DNA from: an uncultured Mediterraneibacter sp.
GTDB lineage: Bacteria > Bacillota > Clostridia > Lachnospirales > Lachnospiraceae
Assembly (NCBI GenBank): GCA_944383695.1
Contig: CALWQP010000010.1
Location: forward strand, 1 to 64,000
Length of the DNA stretch: 64,000 bases
Reading direction: 5' to 3'
Shown: positions 25,756 through 37,500 of the stretch, one piece after another
How the letters are laid out: every line of letters starts with the position of its first letter
Position numbering within the stretch: the first letter of the stretch is position 1
The notes under the pieces: generated by a model
Told to the model about the DNA's origin: nothing
What the model saw: the letters and a program-made list of their open reading frames with translations, nothing else
Database searches by the model: none
Position numbers and translations under genes: made by a program

Positions 25756-27537
25756 ATGAAATATGAAAGAATCAGCAGGGCGCTCTTTTTGGAGCGCCCG
25801 AACCGTTTTATCGCGTATGCGGAATTAGATGGAAAAAAAGAGACAATACATGTGAAAAATACCGGGCGGTGCGCGGAGCTGCTGCGTCCCGGCGCGGTGA
25901 TCTATGTCCAGGAGAGCGACAATCCGGCAAGGAAGACGAAGTGGGATCTGATCGCTGTGGAGAAGGACACAGGCAAGGGAAAGCGCCTGATCAATATGGA
26001 TTCGCAGATTCCGAACCGGGTTGTTCAGGAGTGGATCGAACAGGGAAATCTGTTTTCTGATGTGACCCGGATAGGGCCGGAGACAACGTTCGGGAATTCC
26101 CGGTTCGATTTGTATGTCGAGGCGGGAGACAGAAAGATTTTCATCGAGGTCAAAGGCGTTACCCTGGAAGGGAACGGAGTGTGCCGTTTCCCGGATGCGC
26201 CCAGCGACCGGGCGGTGAAACATCTGGAGGAGCTGGTCCGAGCGAAAAAGGAAGGGTACGAGGCTTATGTGTTCTTTGTGATCCAGATGAAGGGCGTCTC
26301 CTATTTTACCCCAAACACAGATACCCATCCTGCTTTTGCAGAAGCATTGAGGCGGGCAAAATCAGCCGGGGTTGAAATCCTTGCGTATGACTGTGATGTG
26401 GCGGCGGACAGCATACGGATCGGGAATCCGGTGGACGTGGTGTTGCACAGCCCGCGGATGAAGGAAGCAGTGGAGCCCCTGGTGGAATGGTTCCGGGCAA
26501 ATCAGAGAGATCTGCCGTGGCGAAGGAGGATGGACGCCTACCGGGTGTGGATTTCGGAAATCATGCTCCAGCAGACCCGGGTGGAGGCAGTGAAGCCCTA
26601 TTATGAACGCTTTTTAAAGGAACTGCCGGACGTAAAGGCGCTGGCAGAAGTGCCGGAGGACCGTCTGCTGAAGCTGTGGGAAGGACTGGGGTATTATAAC
26701 CGTGCCCGAAACTTGAAAGAAGCGGCGTGCCAGATCATGGAAGAATACGGTGGGAAATTTCCGGACACATATGAGGAAATCCTGTCTCTGAAAGGAATTG
26801 GGAGCTACACAGCCGGAGCGGTGAGTTCTTTTGTGTACGGCATCCGCAAACCCGCTGTGGACGGAAATGTGCTGCGGGTGGTGTCAAGGATCACAGCGGA
26901 CAGCGATGATATCGCGAGGCCGGGGACAAAGTCAAAAGTGGAGAACATGGTAGAAGAAGTGATTCCGGCCGGATCGGCAGGGGACTTCAACCAGAGCCTG
27001 ATCGAGCTTGGAGCGATCGTATGCGTTCCGAACGGAGAGCCAAAGTGCGGTGAATGTCCTGTCAGCCACCTCTGCCTTGCCCATGAGCAGGGGAGAGAGA
27101 CAGAGTTCCCTGTGAAGAAAAAAGCAAAGAGCAGGCGGATAGAAAAACGCACAATACTGGTATTCCGGGATAATGAGAAGACTGCAGTGCGGAAGAGGCC
27201 TGACACCGGGCTGCTGGCTGGAATGTATGAATTTCCCGGCATGGAAGGACACCTGAAACAGGAAGAAGTCATTGAGCAGGCGAAGGCGCTGGGACTGATG
27301 CCTGTGCGTGTGAAGCGCCTGGGAAGCGCGAAGCATATTTTCAGCCATGTGGAATGGCATATGATCGGTTATGAGATAATCGTGGACGAACTGGAACGGA
27401 ATCTGAAGGAGAACAGCGCGTTTGTCGGAGAGAGCGAGCAGGGAAATATCCTGTTTGCGGGTTTGAGAGAACTAAGAGAAAAATATCCCATGCCATCTGC
27501 CTTTGAGGCGTATATGCCGGAGGGCAGGGGGTTATAG
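25756..27537 (+). CDS. SfsA-MutY fusion: SfsA nuclease and adenine DNA glycosylase
   Basis: A 593-residue fusion. Residues about 1-230 are SfsA: LFLERPNRFIAYAELDG, HVKNTGRCAELLRPG, the nuclease-like FGNSRFDLYVEAG ... FIEVKGVTLEGNG. Residues about 238-593 are MutY: PLVEWFRANQRDLPWRRRMDAYRVWISEIMLQQTRVEAV with the catalytic Glu, the helix-hairpin-helix LKGIGSYTAGAVSSF and Asp in VDGNVLRV, four Fe-S cysteines C-x6-C-x2-C-x5-C (CVPNGEPKCGECPVSHLC), and a Nudix-like C-terminal domain for 8-oxoG recognition. MutY removes A opposite 8-oxoG. It lies about 23 nt after the ABC ATPase and could be co-transcribed. The ATG at 25756 is preferred over a TTG at 25750. Confidence 0.93.
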   Translation: MKYERISRALFLERPNRFIAYAELDGKKETIHVKNTGRCAELLRPGAVIYVQESDNPARKTKWDLIAVEKDTGKGKRLINMDSQIPNRVVQEWIEQGNLFSDVTRIGPETTFGNSRFDLYVEAGDRKIFIEVKGVTLEGNGVCRFPDAPSDRAVKHLEELVRAKKEGYEAYVFFVIQMKGVSYFTPNTDTHPAFAEALRRAKSAGVEILAYDCDVAADSIRIGNPVDVVLHSPRMKEAVEPLVEWFRANQRDLPWRRRMDAYRVWISEIMLQQTRVEAVKPYYERFLKELPDVKALAEVPEDRLLKLWEGLGYYNRARNLKEAACQIMEEYGGKFPDTYEEILSLKGIGSYTAGAVSSFVYGIRKPAVDGNVLRVVSRITADSDDIARPGTKSKVENMVEEVIPAGSAGDFNQSLIELGAIVCVPNGEPKCGECPVSHLCLAHEQGRETEFPVKKKAKSRRIEKRTILVFRDNEKTAVRKRPDTGLLAGMYEFPGMEGHLKQEEVIEQAKALGLMPVRVKRLGSAKHIFSHVEWHMIGYEIIVDELERNLKENSAFVGESEQGNILFAGLRELREKYPMPSAFEAYMPEGRGL

Positions 27538-27553
27538 AGTCCGCTCTGTTTTC

Positions 27554-27582
27554 TTGAAACATGTGGGAATACGTGGTATAAT
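27554..27582 (+). promoter_or_regulatory. Promoter of the TetR-family gene
   Basis: TTGAAA (27554-27559) and TATAAT (27577-27582), 17 nt apart, 28 nt before the regulator ATG. Confidence 0.8.
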
Positions 27583-27610
27583 AACGAAACAAAAACAGGA
27601 GAGTGCCGAA

Positions 27611-28234
27611 ATGAACGAGAAAACACAGATGTCCAGACAGCAGCAGAAGTCGCGGGAAACCAAAGAGAAGATTTTCCAGGCGGCAAAGCGTATCCTGCAG
27701 AAGAGCGGGTATGAGACTCTGTCCATCAAAAATATTTGCGAAGAGGCAGGCGTTTCAAACGGAAGCTTTTATCATCATTTCAAGACAAAGGACGACCTTC
27801 TGTCCTATTACATTGAGGACCAGCCGCAGATCAGGCCGGATCTTCTTGAGCTGCCGGCAAATGTGGAGGGGGTAAAGGAAGGCATCATCCAGGTGTATCT
27901 GAATTATGTGAAATACTGCCGGGAACTTGGAGTCGAGTTCATGGCAGAATATTATGATACAAAAAATCAGGCGCTCAACGCGGCGATCCGCACGGAGCGC
28001 CCATATCCCATCGTGACGGTCCGGACTTACGTGGAGAAAGCCATAAAGGCAGGAGTCGTGCGGCTGAATGTGGAGATTGAAGCATTCACGACGGACATCC
28101 GCATGATCGTTATTGGAAATGTCTTCGAGTGGTGCATCAAGCATGGCGAGGCGGACTTTGAAGGAAACATGAGCCGTTCGCTCGGAAAATATCTGGACGC
28201 AGTGCTGTGTCCGGTGGAGGAAAGCGCAGGCTGA
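27611..28234 (+). CDS. TetR/AcrR-family transcriptional regulator
   Basis: A 207-residue DNA-binding protein with an N-terminal HTH at about 20-65: TKEKIFQAAKRILQKSGYETLSIKNICEEAGVSNGSFYHHFKTKDDLL. The C-terminal ligand domain is not recognisable by family. The ATG at 27611 is chosen because a promoter lies between it and earlier in-frame starts, and CAGGAGAG precedes it. It is followed 46 nt later by a lipid kinase and may regulate it or the nearby membrane genes; this is inference. Confidence 0.9.
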   Translation: MNEKTQMSRQQQKSRETKEKIFQAAKRILQKSGYETLSIKNICEEAGVSNGSFYHHFKTKDDLLSYYIEDQPQIRPDLLELPANVEGVKEGIIQVYLNYVKYCRELGVEFMAEYYDTKNQALNAAIRTERPYPIVTVRTYVEKAIKAGVVRLNVEIEAFTTDIRMIVIGNVFEWCIKHGEADFEGNMSRSLGKYLDAVLCPVEESAG

Positions 28235-28280
28235 AAAGAATGCCGGACATGCCCGGGAGAGAAGATCGGGGGATAAAACC

Positions 28281-29180
28281 ATGAAAACCGAATATGATTT
28301 TATTGTAAACCCTAAAGCCCGCTCCGGGATGGGAGAGATGATCTGGAAGGCGTTGGAGCCGGAGTTAAAGAAACGGCGGATCACTTATAAAGTCCACATG
28401 ACAGAGAAGCGGGATCACGCGGAGAAAATCGCGGAAGCTCTCACATCTGACGGAAGGGAGCACACGCTTGTTGTGCTTGGCGGAGATGGGACGGTCAATG
28501 AGGTGGTAAATGGCATCCGTGATGTTGAAAAAACAACTCTGGGATATATCCCGATCGGATCGAGCAATGATTTCGCCAGGGGCCTTGGGATAGCGAAGGA
28601 GCCGGCCGAAGCTCTGGACGCTGTGCTGCACCCTGGAAACATCATCCATATGGATATTGGGACGCTCACAAGCGCGGTCAGGACGAGGAGGTTTCTCGTG
28701 AGCGGGGGAATCGGCTTTGACGCGGCGGTGTGCCATGAAGTGTGCGTTTCCAGGTGGAAAGTCCTGTTAAATAAACTGGGCCTTGGAAAGTTGAGCTACG
28801 CAGTGGTCGCGCTGAACCGGCTGGTAAAAGACTGCCCCATACATATGACGCTTACTCTGGAGGACGGCCGGCGCATGGAGTTCCCGAAAACGTATTTTGC
28901 TGCATTTATGAATCTGAAGTACGAAGGAGGAGGATTTCAGTTCTGCCCCGGTGCGTCTCCGGAAGACGGAATGCTGGATGTGATCGTGGTACACGGCCTG
29001 TCCGTGCCGAAGATCCTTTTCCTGCTTCCGCTGGCATTTGGGGGGGGAAGCATACAAGTTTTAAAGGCATTACCATCCTGCGCTGCCGGAGCGTCCAGGC
29101 GGAAGCGTCAGTCCCGCTCGCCCTGCATACGGACGGCGAACCTGGCTTTCCGAGGCAAAGCGTGCAGGCGGCTGTCATGA
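28281..29180 (+). pseudogene. Diacylglycerol/lipid kinase, frameshifted near its end
   Basis: YegS/DgkB-like kinase: DFIVNPKARSGMG, VVLGGDGTVNEVVNG and YIPIGSSNDFARGLG are the nucleotide-binding motifs. After residue about 253 the reading frame shifts at a run of eight G (29040-29047), and the last 46 residues (QVLKALPSCAAGASR onward) look like out-of-frame sequence. Adding one G restores KHTSFKGITILRCRS ... ALHTDGEPG, the proper C-terminus with its conserved substrate-domain motif, ending at 29233. This is a phase-variable tract, a true mutation or a sequencing error. The catalytic N-terminal domain is intact. Confidence 0.85.
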
Positions 29181-29253
29181 AAGAGCGGCTGAAGGTGATC
29201 GCAGGCAAAAACTATAAGAAACGAAAGATTTAATAAAGGTTTTGTGAACAAGG

Positions 29254-29282
29254 TTGTTGTGCATTTTAAATCGTGCTATAAT
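29254..29282 (+). promoter_or_regulatory. Promoter of the PAP2-family gene
   Basis: TTGTTG (29254-29259) and TATAAT (29277-29282) with a 17-nt spacer, 88 nt before the ATG. Confidence 0.7.
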
Positions 29283-29370
29283 CGATGCGGATCGTAAAGG
29301 ATACATCAGGGGATTAAAACGGAGAAAGATAATTAAAAAGACGAAATCGCAGTCAAAAGGGGCGTCATAT

Positions 29371-30066
29371 ATGAAGCGGAAAAACAGGTTCACTGGCTTG
29401 ATGAGAAAATACAGGCACGCATGGGTCTTTTTGTATATCCTTGTGTATATGCCATGGTTTCTCTGGCTGGAAAGTCACGTAACCAGAAATTATCACGTGA
29501 TCCAGACCAGACTGGATGAGATGATCCCATTCAACGAGTTTTTTATCATACCGTATCTGTTGTGGTTTGCATTCATTGTCGCGGCGTTTCTGTATTTCTT
29601 TTTTACAGACGTTCCGGACTTTTACAGAATGGCAAAATTTATGTTTACAGGGATGACGGTATTCCTTATCATATCGACGGTCTTCCCGAACGGACAGGAT
29701 TTGAGACCTGTGGTATTCGCAAGGGATAATATTTTTGTGGATATGGTCAGAGTGCTTTACCGGGCGGACACATGTACAAATGTATTTCCGAGCCTGCATG
29801 TGTTCAATTCGCTGAGCGTGTGTATTGCAGTTCATGAGAGTCAGGCGCTTAAGAAGCACCGAAGCGTGTGCTGGGGAGCGTATGTGCTGGCAGGGCTTAT
29901 CACTCTTGCGACCATGTTTTTAAAACAGCACTCTGTTCTGGATGTGATCGGCGCGTGTCTCATGGCGTGCGTGCTGTATCAGTTTGTATATGCGGCAGAG
30001 AGGAAAGGAGAGCCCCGGTATGTGAAGCAGAAGAGAGCGCTCCTGCAGAATAAATTGAGAAGTTGA
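29371..30066 (+). CDS. PAP2-family membrane phosphatase
   Basis: Probable lipid phosphatase, 231 aa with five or six hydrophobic helices (AWVFLYILVYMPWFLWL, FFIIPYLLWFAFIVAAFLYFFF and others). The PAP2 motifs are present: CTNVFPSLHVFNSL, with the SxH core, and LKQHSVLDVIGA with the second active-site H and D. The ATG at 29371 is chosen because earlier starts fall in the promoter. It follows a lipid kinase gene, so the pair may act on membrane lipids. Confidence 0.88.
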   Translation: MKRKNRFTGLMRKYRHAWVFLYILVYMPWFLWLESHVTRNYHVIQTRLDEMIPFNEFFIIPYLLWFAFIVAAFLYFFFTDVPDFYRMAKFMFTGMTVFLIISTVFPNGQDLRPVVFARDNIFVDMVRVLYRADTCTNVFPSLHVFNSLSVCIAVHESQALKKHRSVCWGAYVLAGLITLATMFLKQHSVLDVIGACLMACVLYQFVYAAERKGEPRYVKQKRALLQNKLRS

Positions 30067-30113
30067 AAGGCTGTTCTTTGCGGGATGGCTGAGGATTGAG
30101 GAGGAATAGAGAG

Positions 30114-31202
30114 ATGAAGAAGATCATGCTTACCGGAGACCGTCCCACAGGAAGGCTCCACGTAGGGCATTATGTGGGCTCTTTGAGAAGGCGTGTAGAG
30201 CTCCAGAATACAGGGGATTTTGATGATATTTTTATCATGATCGCTGATGCCCAGGCATTGACAGATAATGCAGACAACCCGGAGAAAGTCCGCCAGAACA
30301 TTATTGAAGTGGCTCTGGATTACCTTGCCTGCGGCCTGGACCCGGAGAAATCCACGCTGTTTATCCAGTCTCAGGTGCCAGAACTGTGCGAACTGTCCTT
30401 TTACTATATGAATCTGGTCACAGTGTCCAGGCTGCAGCGCAACCCCACTGTAAAATCAGAAATCCAGATGAGGAATTTCGAGGCAAGCATCCCTGTGGGA
30501 TTCTTCACTTATCCGATCAGCCAGGCGGCAGACATCACGGCATTTAAGGCGACGGTCGTACCGGTGGGAGAGGACCAGATGCCCATGCTCGAGCAGACGA
30601 AGGAAATCGTGCACAAGTTTAATTCCGTTTATGGGGAAACTCTTGTAGAGCCGAAAATCCTGCTTCCGGACAACGAAGCATGCCTGCGCCTTCCGGGGAC
30701 AGATGGGAAAGCAAAGATGAGCAAGTCCCTGGGCAACTGCATCTATCTTTCTGAAGAACCGGAGGATATCAAGAAAAAAGTATTCAGTATGTTTACAGAT
30801 CCCACTCATATCCGGGTCGAAGACCCGGGCAGGCTGGAGGGAAACACAGTCTTTACCTACCTGGACGCGTTCTGCAGGCCGGAGTATTTCGCGGAGTTCC
30901 TGCCGGAGTACAAGGATCTGGATGAACTGAAAGCTCACTATAAGCGGGGCGGACTGGGAGATATGAAGGTGAAACGCTTCCTGAACAATGTGCTCCAGGC
31001 AGAGCTGGAGCCGATAAGGAACAGGAGAAAAGAATTCCAGAAGGATATCCCTGCGGTGTATGAAATCCTGAAAAAGGGCAGCAAAAAGGCGGAACAAGTG
31101 GCTGCTCAGACGTTAAAAGAAGTAAAGGCGGCGATGAAGATTGACTACTTTTCCGATGAGGCCCTTATCAGAGAGCAGGCGGAAAAGTTCGCGGAAGAAT
31201 AA
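30114..31202 (+). CDS. trpS: Tryptophanyl-tRNA synthetase
   Basis: Class I aminoacyl-tRNA synthetase charging tRNA-Trp. The 362-residue product has the first signature as [13 protein letters not shown] and the second as KMSKSLGN, with the tryptophan pocket [12 protein letters not shown]. The ATG at 30114 follows GAGGAGG; an in-frame TTG at 30096 is rejected. No T-box leader was found in the 47 nt before it. A terminator follows. Confidence 0.97.
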   Translation: MKKIMLTGDRPTGRLHVGHYVGSLRRRVELQNTGDFDDIFIMIADAQALTDNADNPEKVRQNIIEVALDYLACGLDPEKSTLFIQSQVPELCELSFYYMNLVTVSRLQRNPTVKSEIQMRNFEASIPVGFFTYPISQAADITAFKATVVPVGEDQMPMLEQTKEIVHKFNSVYGETLVEPKILLPDNEACLRLPGTDGKAKMSKSLGNCIYLSEEPEDIKKKVFSMFTDPTHIRVEDPGRLEGNTVFTYLDAFCRPEYFAEFLPEYKDLDELKAHYKRGGLGDMKVKRFLNNVLQAELEPIRNRRKEFQKDIPAVYEILKKGSKKAEQVAAQTLKEVKAAMKIDYFSDEALIREQAEKFAEE

Positions 31203-31223
31203 GGCTGAGATAAGGCATGATAT

Positions 31224-31255
31224 GAGGCCAGAAGGAGTCCCCTTCTGGTCTTTTT
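31224..31255 (+). terminator. Intrinsic terminator after trpS
   Basis: GGCCAGAAGG (31226) and CCTTCTGGTC (31241-31250) form a 10-bp stem with a 5-nt loop followed by TTTTTC. The remaining spacer to 31573 has AT-rich stretches and no clear promoter. Confidence 0.9.
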
Positions 31256-31573
31256 CTGTGACATTTTATGAGTTGTACACTTTTGATAATAAGAGAGGAG
31301 AATATGGGGGAACATCTGGCAACTTTGAGGCAAAATGCTGAAAATCAGTAAATGGACAAGAAAACTCCCTAAAAATCACCGTAAAATGGTACAATCTATT
31401 ATAAATAGGGCAAAAATGCGCATGTTCTTTTTACAGGGAAAAAGTCCCCCTGACGGAGAACTATTATGATGAAAAAAGGCTGTATTTCCTGATATAAGCT
31501 GACGGTCTGATACAGTCTTTTCCTGCGGCATGGACAGCATGATGACAGGACATAAAGAAGAGGAGGAAGGATT

Positions 31574-34500
31574 GTGAGAAAGAGAAATGAAAAACATCCG
31601 AAGCGGACAAAACTCCGCAGATTGACCGCAGTATTTATGGCTGCTGCTATGACGGTTACGGGACTGACCGTGCTTCCGGCACAGCAGACAGAGGCCGCCG
31701 GGGGAGAATATGAGATTTACCCGACGCCGCAAAACATACAATATACTGGCGGCGACTATATTATCGATGAGGTCAATGTCGTATATGAGACGGACATTGA
31801 TCAGGCGACACGGGCACGTTTGGAAGAGGCACTTGCATTAAAGCCTGATGTCAAAATAAATGTGATGGACGAGCCTGCGATAGAGGAAGGAAAGACGACC
31901 ATACTCGTCGGTATCAATGGTTCTGACGGTTTTGTAGATACATATGTGGATGCAAATATTGAAGTATCGACTGGCGGGCTGTTTGAAAAGCTGGATTCCT
32001 ATGTGCTAGATAGTGATGACGGTGTTATCACAGTGCTTGGCGCGGATACGGATGCCAGTTTCTACGGACTGACTACGCTGTACCACATCTTAAAGCAGAT
32101 GGACAGCTATACGATCCGTAATTTCCATATCGAGGACTGGGCGGACGTGGCGAGCCGTGGATTTATCGAAGGATACTATGGTAATCCGTGGTCTACGGAA
32201 GACAGGTGTAATCTGATGGAGTGGGGCGGATATTATAAGCTGAATGCATATTTCTATGCTCCGAAGGATGATCCGAAGCATAGGGCAAGCTGGAATGAAT
32301 TATATACACCAGAGGAGCTTGAATCTCGTATTAAGCCGCTCGCGAATGCAGGCAATGCTTCAAAGTGCCGTTTTGTATATGCACTTCATCCGTTCCCATC
32401 AGGAAATCATCTGAGATTCGACTCAAATTACGAGTCGGATCTCCAAAAGCTGAAAGAAAAATTCAAGCAGGTCATTGATTCAGGAGTGCGCCAGATTGCG
32501 ATTCTTGCGGACGATTTCTGGAATCCGGGCGGAGAAAATGGATTAAGGCTGATCAATGATGTTACAGACTGGCTTGAGACGGAGGTTAAGGCAGAATATC
32601 CGGATATGAAGACTGTCGTGCCGTATGTACCTTATGACTATATGGGCAACGGGAGCAGTACTGAACTCCAGGTTCTCAAAAATGCTCCGGAAAATGTACA
32701 GATCGTCATGACCGGCGGAAGAGTATGGGGCGAGGTTACAGATAGTTTCACAAGTACATTTACAAACAATGTTGGCAGAGGTCCTTTCATGTGGATCAAC
32801 TGGCCGTGTACAGATAACTCTAAAAAGCATCTGATTATGGGCGGGTATACAACCTTCCTTCACCCGGGCGTGAATCCTGCCAATATCCAGGGAATCATGC
32901 TGAATCCGATGCAGCAGTCTGAACCAAGTAAGGTTGCCATCTTCGGAAATGCATGCTATTCATGGAATATTTGGGAGAATGAGGGAGAAGCCGATCAGGC
33001 ATGGAATGATTCCTTTAAATATGTGGACCATAACTCTGCGATCGAGACAGAAGCCTCAAGCGCTCTCCGGGAGTTGTCAAAGCATATGATAAACCAGGCT
33101 ATGGACAGCAGGGTAACTGCTCTTCAGGAGTCTGTTGAATTGGCTCCGAAGCTTACAGCATTTAGAGAGAAACTGAATACCCGAACAGTTACAGAAGCAG
33201 ATGTGGATTCACTTATCGAAGAGTTTAAAGTCCTTCAGAATGCAGCAGATACATACGAAGCACAGGCTGGAGACGCCAATATCAGCAAACAGATCATCTA
33301 TTGGCTGGACTGCTGGGATGATACAACAGATGCAGTAATCGCATATCTGAACGGTGTTAAGGCTGTAATAAATAATAATACGACAGAGATCATTCAGTAC
33401 AATACAGAAGGAAAGACTGCGTTTGATAGCTCTAAGACACATGAGTTTTGGTATGTCGATCACAATGAGTATGCGGAAGTCGGAGTACAGCATATTGTTC
33501 CGTTCATTCAGGCGGTTGCGGATTATGTTTCTCGGTATGCAGAGACAGCAATGAATCCAGAGGCCGTGATTCAGACATTTATTACCAATAGAACAGACAG
33601 CCCGACAGGAAGCACAGACAATGTATTTGATGGCGATGATAGCACAGTGGCAAGCTACCGCAATCCTGTATGGATTTATACAGCAGATTATGTTGGCGTT
33701 CTGTATAACAAAGTGATCAGCATCAGTGACTTTAGATTCCTCCTTGGAAATGGGAAAAATCATTTTGAAGCATCAAAGCTTCAGTACACAGTGAACGGCA
33801 CGGACTGGATTGATCTGGAACTGACCGGCGGAATGAGTAATTCATTTACAGGTGTAGAGAATCAGTATCTGGACATTTCCGTTGAGGCGAAGAACCTTCC
33901 GGAAAATTTCCAGGCAATGGGCCTTCGTCTTGTGGCTACAGCAAATAATGTAAAGGATGCTTATCTGAATGTACATGAGATCCAAGTCAATCGAAATTCG
34001 GCTCAGGATCCGGGAGAAGAGGTAACTGCTGAGTATTCAACGAACCGTGACCGTATGAACAATACTGCATGGGACGTGTTAAGTGACAGCAACAACGGCA
34101 ATGCGAGCGCTTCGGAGGTTTGGCTTTCTGTAAGTAGCGGAACGGACAAGGATAAATTACCGGAAGGTTCATATCTGCAGTATACGTTCAGTGAGGCACA
34201 GAAGATTTGGTCCGTACACTTTGCACAGGGCGGCAGTGCTTCTGGAGATGTAATCATAGATGGTTCACTTCAGTATCTGGACAGCAACGAGGAATGGCAG
34301 ACAGTAGCGAATGTGACAAATTCGACAGAGCAGACTTTTGATCTTTCTGATGACAATATTACAACAACAGCGGTTCGTATCTTAAATAATACCCAAGTGA
34401 GTAAATGGTGGCGTGTAGGAGAGTTTAAGGTAGAGGTGGCGGAAGAAGATGTTGTCACACCGATCAAGTATACAGTAATCAAGACGGATCGCTGGACGGT

Positions 34501-37500
34501 TGATCAGGGGGCAGAGTCCAATCTGTATGACGGCGATGACGATACCTTTGTATGGTATGACCCGGACGGACAACCGAATGATACGACATATCCGGATGAC
34601 GCGCAGGTAGGCGATTACATCGGATACGACTTTGGTACCGTAGCTAAGTTGAGCGGTGTGCATATCGTAATGGGTAATAATGGTGGAGATAAGCTGGTAA
34701 AGTATGCTATTGAAACTTCATTGGATAACAGTACATGGACTCCGATTACAGGGTATGGTAATTATGAGGGAAACAGCACCGGAAAAGACATTATAAATAT
34801 TGAGCTTAACGGACTTGAGGCGCGTTATATTCGTATCAAAAATCTAGAGCGGAAAGAATCCTGGGTCAAAATCTCCGAATTCACGGTACAGCAAGTGATT
34901 CCGCAGTCAGGCAGTACAGAAAATCTGTACACAAATGTTGAGACGAGCATCCACTCTAATGCAGAGGAAGGAAAAGTATCTCTTACATCAGGGACAGCTG
35001 TTTTGAACAATGGCGATTATATAGGCGTTGATCTTGGGAATATCAGGTCTGTTACAAATGTTTCCACATCCGCACTGCCGGAAAATACGAAACTCCAGAC
35101 ATCGATGAATGGCTTCGAATGGAATGACTATACCTCAAGTGGCAGTCTGGTCGACGCGAGATATGTCCGTATGATCAGCAGTGCAGACGGCGAAGCAGTC
35201 ACACTTGAGCAGTTTGAAGTATCCTATGAGTATATTGGTGAGATAACCGTGCAGAGTAACTTTGGAAACAACAATACAGAGCAGGATATGAGGACTGCCG
35301 GAACAGTGGGCAATGTATTCGATGGCAATCTTTCCACCCTTGGCATGATCACAGGTCTTCAGAATCAGGGACTCTATATCACGTTTGACCTTGGACGGGT
35401 GATTGACTTTGATTCCGTTCGCTATTATATCATTGAGACCCAGTTGAATTACCTGAGGGATGCAGTTTTTGAAGTGTCTGTGGATGGACATAATGACTGG
35501 AAGGAAGTACTCCATGTCGGAGAGACGGTGACAGATAATGCATGGAATGAAAGCACTGCGAAAGACGCTGCATATCTGACACACGACAGTAGCAATCCAG
35601 GATATATGTATGCCGAAGCTACAGACCTGAATGTATCTGGCAGATATCTTCGCGTGACGCCGCAGAGCTCATACAGCCATAGATGGGCAGGCTTCAGTGA
35701 AATACAGATCAATGGCGGGGCGTATATTTCTACGGAAGCGAACAAAGACATTATCTCCGAGGCAATCGAAGAAAATAATAAGATTCCATCCAATATGCTG
35801 GATGGAAATTACAGTACTGTTTACAAATCCTCAGAGAAGAACAGCTCTTTCACCTATCGGCTTTCAGATCCGGAAGGTGTGACATCCATCCGTCTGGTGC
35901 AGCTTGGTCAGATTTCCAGTGCAACAGTAACGGTTTCATACATTAACGAAAATGATGAAGTAAAATTGGGTACGCTCAGTCAGGCGGTCAACGAGTTTAT
36001 CGTGCCTGAGGGCAAGATTTTGAAGAGCATTACTGTTACATGGGAAGACGTGATACCTGAGATTGCGGAGGTTGTCACATCTAAGACAGCGGTATCACCG
36101 GCAAATAAGGATTCGCTTAGTGAGACACTTGAGAATGGGCCGGATACTTCCTCTTGGACAACAGACAGTATTGCAGCATACGAGAAGGCGAGAGCAGCCG
36201 CCCAGGAAGTTTATGAGAATGAGAATGCGAGCCAGACAATCGTGGATACCGTGCTTGCCACACTGACATCAGCAATTAACAATGCAGTGCAAAAGGCGTC
36301 TAATATAGCTGAACTACAGGCGGTCGTGGACGGCATGATAAGCAATGACAATAACATTTACACCAATGTGTCATACAGCGCTTTTGTGAATGCTATCAAT
36401 AATCTTGCGAAAGCACTGGAAAATGCAGACAATCTGTCGCAGTCAGCGGCAGATATACTGGCGGCGAACGTGGAAGCCGCTCAGAACGGTCTCACATATT
36501 CCACGAGAAACCGCGAGCTGGCAGAAGTGGCGACTCTTACTTACAACGCGATCATGTCAGACAATTATACGTCAGCAAGCTACCGGGTATTGGCAGACGC
36601 AAAGACGTCTATCGAAAATCTGGTCGCTGCAGATAAGGCGGCTGAGGCAGGAGTCGGCGAGCGTGTAAATCCACAGCAATTCATCCATGCAAAAGCAGTA
36701 TATGACACCGCTTTCTCCGTGCTTGTAAATGTAACGGAACTGAAAGCAGCGATCAATGAATATGAAAGTGTAGCAGCAAATAAAGACTTATATACAACTG
36801 AGAGCTGGACAGCTTATGAAAATGCGGTCAATGCAGGAAAAGCACTTCTTGATGCAGGAACGCAAGAAGCGGTAGATAGTGCGGTAAAGAATATCGCAAA
36901 CAACGCTCCTGTGCCGAAGATAGATACTGTTGAAGGGGCGATCAAAGCTGCGGAAGCTGTTCTGAACGCAGCCGGAAGCGCAGACAGATATACAACAGAT
37001 TCTTATAGTGCTCTTGCAGGTATTGTGGCAGAAGCAAAAGGACATCTGAATGATAACAGCTATATTCAGAAAATCCAGGATGCAATGAACGCTCTGGTCA
37101 ATATTGAAGCTTTGAAAGCACAGATCGCAGCAGCTCAGAACGTAAACCCGGAGCAGTTCACAACATCATCCTACAAGGTGCTGACTGATCTGCTCGACGG
37201 GACAGATGCGCTCCTGAAGTCCGGAAGCGCTCAAGAAGTAGCGGCGACAGCGCAGGCGATCGAAAACGCGATCCGCACCCTTGAACCGCGTGCGACAGGT
37301 GTGCAGGACTATGTCAACGGCATTACGCTCAGGCCGGAGACCGGCTACACGGCAGATTCTTACCGGGCATACATGGCTGCGTACAACGCGCTGAAAAATG
37401 CGGATGTGTCAAATCTGAGCGCGGCTCAGTTCGCGCAGCTCAGGCAGGCGTTTGAGCAGGCGGAGCTGGGGCTTAAGACGACAGGCGGCAGCAATGTGAG

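Noticed and set aside
31381-31410. Possible promoter of the GH84 gene (TAAAAT/TACAAT words) and a shared TTTGCCCTA word with 40370-40379
   Set aside because: No -35 at an acceptable distance, and the word occurs in opposite orientations; a common operator is not supported.
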